Positions 57,763 through 64,000 of a stretch of 64,000 nt of DNA are shown here, piece by piece. The stretch's first letter is position 1; each line of letters starts with the position of its first letter. Position numbers and translations under genes: made by a program. The stretch is taken from positions 1 through 64,000 of the forward strand of contig NZ_JAJAUY010000001.1 of assembly GCF_020532625.1 (NCBI RefSeq), written 5' to 3'. The stretch is from Streptomyces antimicrobicus (GTDB lineage Bacteria > Actinomycetota > Actinomycetes > Streptomycetales > Streptomycetaceae). The notes under the pieces are model-generated. The model was not told the origin of the DNA. It saw nothing but the letters and a program-made list of their open reading frames with translations, and ran no database searches.

Positions 57763-60615
57763 ATGGACGGCACCACTCACGGCCAGGCCGGCCAGGCCGG
57801 ACCGCAGGAGCAGCCCGGGGCCCCGCTGCCGGGCACGCCCGGTGCCGCAGGGACTCCGGCCGCTCCTGGGGCTCCGGCCGCCCCCGGGACTCCGGCCACC
57901 CCCGCGACTCCGGCCGCACCAGGCGCCCAGGGCGCCCCGGCCCGGGTCGTGCGGCTGACCGCCGGCGAGTTCACCCTCACCGTCAACCCCGTCGACGGCA
58001 GCGAGATCGAGGCCCGGCGCCCCGGCGACGGCGCCGACCGCCGCCCTGCCAAGCGCGACGCCGCCTCCCGCGCCGCGCACGCCGCCGCCGGGCTGCCGCC
58101 CGTACCGCCCGGCGCTCCGCGGCCCCTGCCGCTGCTGGAGCGGGACGACGAGCGCGAGCGGCTCGTCCGGCTGCTGTCGCGCGGGCGCTCCGTACGGCTG
58201 ACCGGGCCCGCCGGGTCCGGGCGGTCGGTCCTGCTCGACGCCGTGGCCCGGGACTGCGAAGGCATCGCGCCCGACGGCGTGGTCCGGCTCAGCGGGCACC
58301 GGCGCAGCGCCGCGGAGCTGCTGCACGCCCTGTACGCCGCCGTGTACGAGGCCCCCGGCCGGCGCCCCGAGCGCATCGAACTGCTGGCCCGGGTCCGCGA
58401 GATCGGCGCGGTCGTCGTCCTCGACGACCTGGAGCTGGGCGGCCACGCCCTGGACGAGCTGCTGCGCGACACCCCTGAGTGCGCCTGGCTGCTCGCCGCC
58501 ACCCCCGACGTCCCGGCGCCCTCGGACGACTCCCACCTGGAGGAGATGTTCCTCGGCGGACTGAGCCGGGCGGGCTGCGAGGAACTGCTGGAGCGGACCG
58601 TCGGGCGGGCGCTCACCGAGGCGGAACGGGCCTGGGCGGGCGACCTGCGGTTCGCCTCCGAGGGCCTGGCGCTGCGGTTCGTCCAGGCGGGCGGGCTGCT
58701 GCGGCAGCGCGACGAGATCAACCGGCGGGCCGCCGAGGCCGAGGACGAGGACGAGCCGGGCGTCTTCGAGGAACGGCCCCGCGACCTCGACCCGGTGCCG
58801 CTGCCGAGCCTCGCCGAGGGCGCGGCGCCGGCCGAGCTGCTGGCCGCGCGGGTCAGCGAGTCCGCGCGGGCGGCGCTGCGCTTCGCGGTCGCGCTCGGCG
58901 GCGAGATGCCGCACCCCACGCACCTGCCGGCGCTGGTCGGCGACACCCACGCCGACACGGCCGTGGCCGAACTGCTGGAGTGCGGGCTGCTGACGGCGGC
59001 CGGGAGCCGGTACCGGCTGGCCGCCGGGGTGGCCCGCCAGCTGCTGGAGGCCGGGTTCGAACCGGCCGACGAGGCGCGCACGGCGGCCCGCCACTACGCC
59101 TGGTGGACCGGGCACAGCTCGGTGACCCCCGAGCGGGTCGCCGCCGAGGCGGACGCGGTGCTGGCGGCGCTCGCCGGGGCCGACGTGGTGGCCGGCGTGA
59201 TGCTGGCGCGCACGGCCGCGCCCGCGTTCGCCGCGTCGCTGGACTGGGGTGCCTGGGAGCGGGTGCTGCGGGCCGGGGCCGAGGCGGCGCGGACCGCCGG
59301 CGAGGTCGCCGAACAGGCCTACTTCCACCACGAGCTGGGCGTGCTCGCGCTGTGCCAGGGCCGGCTGGACCGGGCCCGCGCCGAGCTGGAGACCTCGATC
59401 GGCCTGCGCGGGGCGCTGGCCGACAAGCACGGAACCGTCGCGGGCCGCCGCGCCCTCGCCCTGGTGACGGACCACGAGATCACCACCACCCCCGCCCCAC
59501 CGCTGCGCCTGGAGGCCCCGGACCCGGCCACCGCGCCCGGCCGCGGCGCCCCCGAGGCGGTCACGCGGCCCACCCCGGCGGCCGGCACGGCCGGCCCCCT
59601 CGGCGGCCCCAAGGCGGCGCCGCGCGCCCTGGGTCCGGGCACCGGCGCTCCGGCCGGTGCGCCCGGCTCCGAGGCGGTCACCGAGGTGACCCCGCGCGTC
59701 GGCGGCACGGCTCCGGGTACCGGCCCGGGCAAGGGCCCCGGGGCGGCCGCTGCGCCGGCGGGCTCGGGTACGGGCGCCGCTCAGGCCGGTCCCGGCGGCT
59801 CGGCCCGCAAGGGCCTCGGGGGACCCGGCGTCGGTGCCGTTGCCGGTGCCGGGACAGGGTCCGGCACCGGGGCAGGAGGCACGGCCGCCGGACCGGCCGC
59901 AGGACCGGGCAACGGCTCCGGGAGCGCCGTGACCCAGGTGATCCGGCCCGTCGGGGGCCCCGGCCCGGATCCGCAGACCTTGTCCGAGGTGTTCGGCAGC
60001 GCCTTCCCGGCCGCGGCCGCGGCGCCCACCGCGCCCCAGCCGCGCGTCCCGGCGGCCCCCGCGCGGGCCGAGGGGCCCGCGTGGCGCCGCCGTCCCGTGC
60101 TGCTGGCCGCGGGCGGGGCCCTGGTCGCCGTCGTGCTGGGCACCGTCGCGGCCCTCGCCGTGTCCTCCGACGACGAGCCCGGCGCTCCGGCGACCTCGCC
60201 GACGCCCGGCTCGTCCCGCCCGGACGCGGTGCCCGGAGGGAACGATCCTGCACAGGACCCGGGCAGCTCCCCGGGCACCGGTACGCCCCCTGCCGCCGGC
60301 ACCGGGTCCACCGGCACGGGCGCCCCCGGCACCACCGCGCCGCCCTCGACCGCGACCGGCGGGACGGGCCCGGGCACCGGCCCGGGCACCGGTACCGGCT
60401 CCGCGGGACCCAGCCGCCGCCCGAGCACCAAGCCCACGGGCCCGACGGCGTCCTCCCCGGGCCCCAAGCCCTCGCAGTCCCCGTCGGCGCCGGATCCGAC
60501 CGGCCCCTCCTCGCCCGGCACGCCGACCGGCCCCACCGACCCCCCGACGGGCAGCGCCGGGACGAGCACCAGCCCCTCGGGCACCACGGGCGCCGACGGC
60601 GGCACCACCGGCTGA
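57763..60615 (+). CDS. Large membrane-anchored ATP-binding protein
   Basis: This 950-aa protein begins with a Pro/Gly/Ala-rich stretch. A STAND/AAA-like nucleotide-binding domain follows from about residue 125 (LLERDDERERLVRLLSRG, Walker A-like LTGPAGSGRSVLLD with Arg in place of Lys, Walker B VVVLDDLELGG), then an alpha-helical region with a TPR-like stretch (EQAYFHHELGVLALCQGRLD). After a long Gly/Ala/Pro linker comes one membrane helix (about residues 785-805, VLLAAGGALVAVVLGTVAAL) and a 145-residue Ser/Thr/Pro tail outside. It converges with nucS. Its partners and function are unknown to me. Confidence 0.8.
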   Translation: MDGTTHGQAGQAGPQEQPGAPLPGTPGAAGTPAAPGAPAAPGTPATPATPAAPGAQGAPARVVRLTAGEFTLTVNPVDGSEIEARRPGDGADRRPAKRDAASRAAHAAAGLPPVPPGAPRPLPLLERDDERERLVRLLSRGRSVRLTGPAGSGRSVLLDAVARDCEGIAPDGVVRLSGHRRSAAELLHALYAAVYEAPGRRPERIELLARVREIGAVVVLDDLELGGHALDELLRDTPECAWLLAATPDVPAPSDDSHLEEMFLGGLSRAGCEELLERTVGRALTEAERAWAGDLRFASEGLALRFVQAGGLLRQRDEINRRAAEAEDEDEPGVFEERPRDLDPVPLPSLAEGAAPAELLAARVSESARAALRFAVALGGEMPHPTHLPALVGDTHADTAVAELLECGLLTAAGSRYRLAAGVARQLLEAGFEPADEARTAARHYAWWTGHSSVTPERVAAEADAVLAALAGADVVAGVMLARTAAPAFAASLDWGAWERVLRAGAEAARTAGEVAEQAYFHHELGVLALCQGRLDRARAELETSIGLRGALADKHGTVAGRRALALVTDHEITTTPAPPLRLEAPDPATAPGRGAPEAVTRPTPAAGTAGPLGGPKAAPRALGPGTGAPAGAPGSEAVTEVTPRVGGTAPGTGPGKGPGAAAAPAGSGTGAAQAGPGGSARKGLGGPGVGAVAGAGTGSGTGAGGTAAGPAAGPGNGSGSAVTQVIRPVGGPGPDPQTLSEVFGSAFPAAAAAPTAPQPRVPAAPARAEGPAWRRRPVLLAAGGALVAVVLGTVAALAVSSDDEPGAPATSPTPGSSRPDAVPGGNDPAQDPGSSPGTGTPPAAGTGSTGTGAPGTTAPPSTATGGTGPGTGPGTGTGSAGPSRRPSTKPTGPTASSPGPKPSQSPSAPDPTGPSSPGTPTGPTDPPTGSAGTSTSPSGTTGADGGTTG

Positions 60616-60659
60616 ACCCGCTCCGGCCGCCCGGCCGGGCCGGGCCGAGGAACGCCGAC

Positions 60660-60686
60660 GGGGCCGGCCCCCGAGGGACCGGCCCC
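60660..60686. terminator. Bidirectional terminator between convergent genes
   Basis: GGGGCCGG (60660-60667) pairs with CCGGCCCC (60679-60686). It lies between the large ATPase gene and the convergent nucS gene. Confidence 0.65.
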
Positions 60687-60697
60687 GCCACCACCGG

Positions 60698-61369
60698 CTA
60701 GAACAGCCGCAGCTTGTCGTCCTCGATACCGCGCAGGGCGTCGTAGTCCAGGACCACGCACTCCATGCCCCGGTCCGTGGCCAGCACCCGCGCCTGCGGC
60801 TTGATCTCCTGGGCCGCGAAGACGCCCTTGACCGGCGCCAGGTGCGGATCGCGGTTGAGCAGCTCCAGGTAGCGGGTCAGCTGCTCGACGCCGTCGATCT
60901 CGCCGCGCCGCTTGATCTCGACCGCCACGGTCCGCCCGTCCGCGTCGCGGCACAGGATGTCGACCGGGCCGATGGCGGTCATGTACTCGCGGCGGATCAG
61001 CGTGTACCCCTCGCCGAGGGTCTCGATGCGGTCGGCCAGCAGCTCCTGCAGGTGCGCCTCGACGCCGTCCTTGATCAGGCCCGGGTCGACGCCCAGCTCG
61101 TGCGAGGAGTCGTGCAGGACTTCTTCCATCGTGATGATGAGCTTCTCGCCCGCCTTGTTGACCACCGTCCACACGCCGGCCTCGTCCCCGGTCCCCTCCT
61201 TGAGGGTGCACGGCGGGGACATCCAGTTGAGGGGCTTGTACGCCCGGTCGTCGGCGTGGATGGAGACGCTGCCGTCCGCCTTCACGAGGATCAGACGGGG
61301 GGCCGAGGGCAGATGGGCGGTGAGCCGGCCCGCGTAATCGACGGAGCAGCGGGCAATGACGAGACGCAT
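60698..61369 (-). CDS. nucS: Mismatch-specific endonuclease NucS/EndoMS
   Basis: This 223-aa protein starts [20 protein letters not shown], with an N-terminal dimerisation/DNA-binding domain ([20 protein letters not shown]) and a C-terminal RecB-like nuclease domain. The catalytic signature is [20 protein letters not shown] with [16 protein letters not shown]. NucS replaces MutS/MutL mismatch repair in most actinobacteria. The start at 61369 fits the family; open codons to 61453 are not used. The C-terminus (DDKLRLF) is the likely clamp-binding peptide. Confidence 0.95.
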   Translation of the reverse strand: MRLVIARCSVDYAGRLTAHLPSAPRLILVKADGSVSIHADDRAYKPLNWMSPPCTLKEGTGDEAGVWTVVNKAGEKLIITMEEVLHDSSHELGVDPGLIKDGVEAHLQELLADRIETLGEGYTLIRREYMTAIGPVDILCRDADGRTVAVEIKRRGEIDGVEQLTRYLELLNRDPHLAPVKGVFAAQEIKPQARVLATDRGMECVVLDYDALRGIEDDKLRLF

Positions 61370-61557
61370 GGTCGGCAACGCTACTCGACCGACCCCCCTC
61401 CACGCGATTCGCCCCCGAAAGCCCCGTTCGCCGATGGCGCGTTGTATGCGCATTCTCCTGGTGCGGTACCCACGGGGCGCCTACCGTGTTAGCGGGAGGT
61501 TGTCGAACGCGCACACTGCGTTGCCGCGTGTGGTGCGGCCTCCTTCCCTGCCCGTAG

Positions 61558-61584
61558 GACCCCGGTCAGCCCTTGACCGGGGTC
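61558..61584 (+). promoter_or_regulatory. Leader hairpin upstream of the SCO5389-type gene
   Basis: GACCCCGGTCA (61558-61568) pairs perfectly with TGACCGGGGTC (61574-61584) around GCCCT. The ribosome site GAGAGGAGA begins a few bases after the stem and the ATG is 15 nt from it, so the hairpin could influence translation or mRNA stability. Confidence 0.5.
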
Positions 61585-61599
61585 GCGAGAGGAGAACCC

Positions 61600-61992
61600 A
61601 TGTCGCTCGACGTCTCACCGGCCCTACTCGAACAGGCCGAGCGAGGCGAGGTCGACGAAGCCGCCTTCGTCGACTGCGTCCGGACCTCCCTGCCTTACGC
61701 CTGGGAGATGATCAGCTCTTTGGTGGCCCAGCTCAAGGTCGACGGCGGCGAGTTCGCCGACAACCAGACGCCGCCGCCGGACGAGCAGGCGCGCGGCCAG
61801 CTCCTGCGCGCGCTGGCGAGTGACGCGATCCGCGGTGCCCTGCAGCGGCACTTCGGCGTGCGCCTCGCCTTCCAGAACTGCCACCGCGTCGCGGTCTTCC
61901 CGCTGGACCCCTCCGTCGACGACCGGCTCGCCAAGTTCACCTCGATCCGGGGCCAGCTGCTGAACCAGTCCCCGGAACTGCGGGACTGCTAG
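61600..61992 (+). CDS. Small conserved Streptomyces protein next to nucS (SCO5389-like)
   Basis: This 130-aa protein (MSLDVSPALLEQAERGEVDE, TSLPYAWEMISSLVAQLKVD, FGVRLAFQNCHRVAVFPLDP) looks like the family named after SCO5389 of S. coelicolor; I recall that gene next to the nucS homolog there. It is soluble and mainly helical with no known function. GGAG precedes the ATG, and a perfect hairpin lies just upstream in the leader. Confidence 0.75.
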   Translation: MSLDVSPALLEQAERGEVDEAAFVDCVRTSLPYAWEMISSLVAQLKVDGGEFADNQTPPPDEQARGQLLRALASDAIRGALQRHFGVRLAFQNCHRVAVFPLDPSVDDRLAKFTSIRGQLLNQSPELRDC

Positions 61993-62171
61993 CGCGCTTG
62001 TCCCGGATCACCGCGCTGACCGGACGGAGAGGGCGGTGAGGCGGAGTCCTGCGAGGTAGATGGTGGCGGTCTCGGCGTGCGGGGTGGCCAGGCCGCGCCA
62101 CTGCTCCAGTCGCTCGACGACGGTGCGCCGGCGCCGGACGGTCGGTGGGTTCCGGGACGGTTCCCGGGTCG

Positions 62172-62579
62172 TCAGCCGGCTTCGTCGACGCTCCTCGGCG
62201 GGAAGGGGTGGATCGGTGCCACGTCGACGGACGCCGCCGCGATGACCTCGTCCAGCACGTCCCGGGAGCGGACGAGGTCGCCGATCATCCGGTCGATCCG
62301 GTCCCGCTCGGCGGCCAGGTCGGCCACCAGGGCGGGGGTGGCCCGCACCGACGGGCCGCCGTCCTCGTCCCGCATGCACGGCAGGATCCGGCGGATCCGG
62401 GCGCTGTTGAGTCCGGCGGCGTAGAGCTCCTGGATGCGGATCACCCGGTCGACGGCCCGTTCGGGGAAGTCGCGGTGGCCACCGGGGGTGCGGTCGGACG
62501 CCAGCAGGCCCTGCTGCTCGTAGTAGCGCAGCGAGCGCTCACCGACCCCGGTGCGTGCCGCCAGTTCACCGATCCGCAT
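62172..62579 (-). CDS. MerR-family transcriptional regulator
   Basis: This 135-aa protein starts with the MerR DNA-binding domain (MRIGELAARTGVGERSLRYY, then EQQGLLASDRTPGGHRDF), followed by a dimerisation coiled coil (DLAAERDRIDRMIGDLVRSR). No metal-binding cysteine cluster is evident, so a small-molecule or redox signal is more likely. It is divergent from the OYE gene, with a MerR-type operator in the 52-bp gap. Confidence 0.9.
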   Translation of the reverse strand: MRIGELAARTGVGERSLRYYEQQGLLASDRTPGGHRDFPERAVDRVIRIQELYAAGLNSARIRRILPCMRDEDGGPSVRATPALVADLAAERDRIDRMIGDLVRSRDVLDEVIAAASVDVAPIHPFPPRSVDEAG

Positions 62580-62591
62580 GCCCGCCTCCAC

Positions 62592-62625
62592 ACTTGAACC
62601 TGACACTGGTGTCAAGTTCTACGGT
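62592..62625 (+). promoter_or_regulatory. MerR-type promoter/operator of the OYE gene
   Basis: TTGAAC (62594-62599) and TACGGT (62620-62625) are separated by an overlong 20-bp spacer, as in MerR-controlled promoters. The spacer holds nested inverted repeats ACTTGA...TCAAGT (62592-62617) and TGACAC-TG-GTGTCA. The -10 ends 6 bp before the ATG at 62632, so the mRNA should be leaderless. Confidence 0.72.
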
Positions 62626-62631
62626 ACCGGC

Positions 62632-63750
62632 ATGACGCAGACACCGCAGTCCCCCGCCGCATCCCGCCTCTTCGAACCCGCCCGCCTCGGCGGCCTGGAA
62701 CTCCCCAACCGCCTGGTCATGGCCCCGCTCACGCGCAACCGGGCCGGGGCCGACGGGGTCCCCGGGGAGCTCATGGCCACCCACTACGCGCAGCGCGCCT
62801 CGGCCGGTCTGATCATCGCCGAGGGCACCACCCCGAACGCCGTCGGCCAGACCTACCCGCACATCCCCGGCATCCACACCCCGGCCCAGATCGCCGGCTG
62901 GCGCCGCGTCACCGACGCCGTGCGCGCCGCCGGCGGGCGCATGTTCCTCCAGCTCCAGCACGGCGGCCGGGTCGGTCACCCCGACACCAGCGGGCACGTA
63001 CCGCTCGCGCCGTCCGCCGTGCGCTTCCCGGAGCCGCTGCAGACCCCGGCCGGGCCGCGGGAGGCCGTCATGCCGCGGGTGATGACGGAGGAGGACATCC
63101 GCGACACCGTCGCCGACTTCGCGCGCGCCGCCCGCAACGCCGTCGAGGCGGGCTTCGCGGGGGTGGAGGTGCACTCCGCCAACGGCCACCTGCTGCACCA
63201 GTTCCTCGCGGGGAACACCAATCTCCGCACCGACGGGTGGGGCGGTTCCATCGAGCAGCGGATCCGGTTCCCCGTCGAGGTGGTCTGGGCCGTCGCCGAG
63301 GCCGTCGGCCCGGAGCGGGTCGGCGTACGGATCTCCCCGGGGGCACACGTCAACGGCGTGCGGGAGGACGACACCGAGCGGCTCTACCCGGCACTGGCCG
63401 CGGCCCTCGCGGACCTGCGGCCGGTCTACCTGCACCAGGTCCACGCCGACCCGGACCTGCCCCTGTTCGCGGAGCTCCGCAAGGCCTGGCCCGGCACCCT
63501 GATCGCCAACCCCCGGCTCTCCCACGAGGACCTCGCCGCCGACGCGGGCCTGCGGCAGGGTGAGCGGCTGCTGGCCGAGGGCGCCGACCTGGTGGCGCTG
63601 GGACGCGGCTTCCTGGCCAACCCCGACCTGGTGGAGCGACTGCGCACGGGCGCGCCGCTCAACCGGATCCGGCCCGAGTTCCTGATGCACGTCAGCGGGC
63701 CGGAGGGCTACAACGACTATCCGGTGCTGGCCCGTGCGCAGGCCGCCTAG
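62632..63750 (+). CDS. Old yellow enzyme-family alkene reductase
   Basis: This 372-aa FMN enzyme reduces activated C=C bonds. It has the N-terminal barrel start FEPARLGGLELPNRLVMAPL with TRNRAG, QLQHGGRVGH, the substrate-binding His/Asn in GVEVHSANGHLLHQFLAGN, RTDGWGGSIEQRIRFP, and the FMN-phosphate GRGFLANPDLVERLR. The Tyr that normally follows NG in the active site (NGYLL) is His here. Divergence from a MerR regulator suggests induction by electrophiles or oxidants. Confidence 0.93.
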   Translation: MTQTPQSPAASRLFEPARLGGLELPNRLVMAPLTRNRAGADGVPGELMATHYAQRASAGLIIAEGTTPNAVGQTYPHIPGIHTPAQIAGWRRVTDAVRAAGGRMFLQLQHGGRVGHPDTSGHVPLAPSAVRFPEPLQTPAGPREAVMPRVMTEEDIRDTVADFARAARNAVEAGFAGVEVHSANGHLLHQFLAGNTNLRTDGWGGSIEQRIRFPVEVVWAVAEAVGPERVGVRISPGAHVNGVREDDTERLYPALAAALADLRPVYLHQVHADPDLPLFAELRKAWPGTLIANPRLSHEDLAADAGLRQGERLLAEGADLVALGRGFLANPDLVERLRTGAPLNRIRPEFLMHVSGPEGYNDYPVLARAQAA

Positions 63751-63769
63751 GCCCGTCGCGGTCGGGGCG

Positions 63770-64000
63770 TCAGCCGAGGCGGGGCAGGACCTCGGCGCCC
63801 AGCCGCCGGACGTTGTCCTCGGTGGCCGCGAGATCGCCGGAGCCCTCGGTCAGCAGGGCGAAGCGGGTGATCCCGGTCCGCTCGGCGGTCGCCGCCAGCC
63901 GGTCCGCGGCCAGCCGCGGCGTCCCCACCGGGTGCAAGGAGCACAGCAGTTCCGTGTACGCGACGGGGTCCCGCATCGCCCGGTGCCGGCCGTCCACGGT
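63770..64000 (-). CDS. LLM-class flavin-dependent oxidoreductase, C-terminal part
   Basis: The minus strand is open from the window edge to 63770 and encodes MRDPVAYTELLCSLHPVGTP, then RLAADRLAATAERTGITRFA and DNVRRLGAEVLPRL. This is the typical end of bacterial luciferase-like monooxygenases. Only about 77 residues are visible; the rest lies beyond the window. Confidence 0.65.
   Translation of the reverse strand, partial: TVDGRHRAMRDPVAYTELLCSLHPVGTPRLAADRLAATAERTGITRFALLTEGSGDLAATEDNVRRLGAEVLPRLG

Overview
The window is a chromosomal segment of a Streptomyces-type actinomycete. The evidence is the very high G+C, frequent GTG and TTG starts, leaderless promoters, a Ku/LigD end-joining set, NucS, a secreted CBM2-FnIII-GH18 chitinase, and the gene order lysA-hom-thrC-thrB-rho-LCP-rpmE-prfA-prmC-Sua5-PTP-glyA homolog-WecA homolog-atpIBEFHAGDC-DUF2550, which I know from Streptomyces chromosomes. 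No database was searched.

Left flank (1-6.4 kb): divergent ku and LigD-type polymerase genes, a stand-alone ATP-dependent ligase, a DUF6479 membrane protein, a small SAP-like protein and an XdhC-family protein. From about 5.9 to 8.4 kb lies a scar: a frameshifted DUF4365 gene, a two-domain TerD protein, and a degraded integrase gene pointing at a tRNA-Arg fragment.

Integrated element (8,419-24,594): a 16.1-kb actinomycete integrative and conjugative element (AICE) bounded by identical 45-bp copies of the 3' half of tRNA-Arg(CCG); the intact tRNA is at the right end. In order it holds: a two-gene cargo (DUF4365 nuclease-like protein plus an unrecognised 410-aa protein ending in QLDMF), a tandem-wHTH GntR regulator, an HD / Nudix / XRE-PLD control module, a translationally coupled run (unknown small protein, HEXXH peptidase-like protein, DUF2637 protein, GGDEF protein, RRQRL zinc protein), an FtsK/TraB-like DNA translocase, small membrane (Spd-like) proteins, then primase-polymerase, RepA-like ATPase, Xis and a tyrosine integrase. 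Four kinds of non-coding element recur in it: a 17-nt-loop hairpin upstream of two genes, CCGCTA-N4/5-TAGCGG dyads, TGTCCGG heptamers in two clusters, and GGACGTCC/GTCCAGGGAC boxes.

Right flank (24.6-64 kb): core genes. A response regulator and the ArgS-related NrtL sit next to the tRNA. Then come lysine/threonine biosynthesis, rho, an LCP protein, translation-termination genes, a divergent SHMT homolog, a WecA-type transferase and the full F1Fo ATP synthase operon. These are followed by a chitinase with the classical repeat-flanked promoter, a two-component system, an adenosyltransferase, 3-hydroxybutyryl-CoA dehydrogenase, a STAS protein, a large membrane-anchored ATPase, nucS, a small NucS-neighbour protein, and a MerR/OYE divergent pair. 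A luciferase-like oxidoreductase runs off the right end.

The least explained material is in the AICE: the DUF4365/QLDMF cargo pair, the paired hairpins and the shared repeat families.
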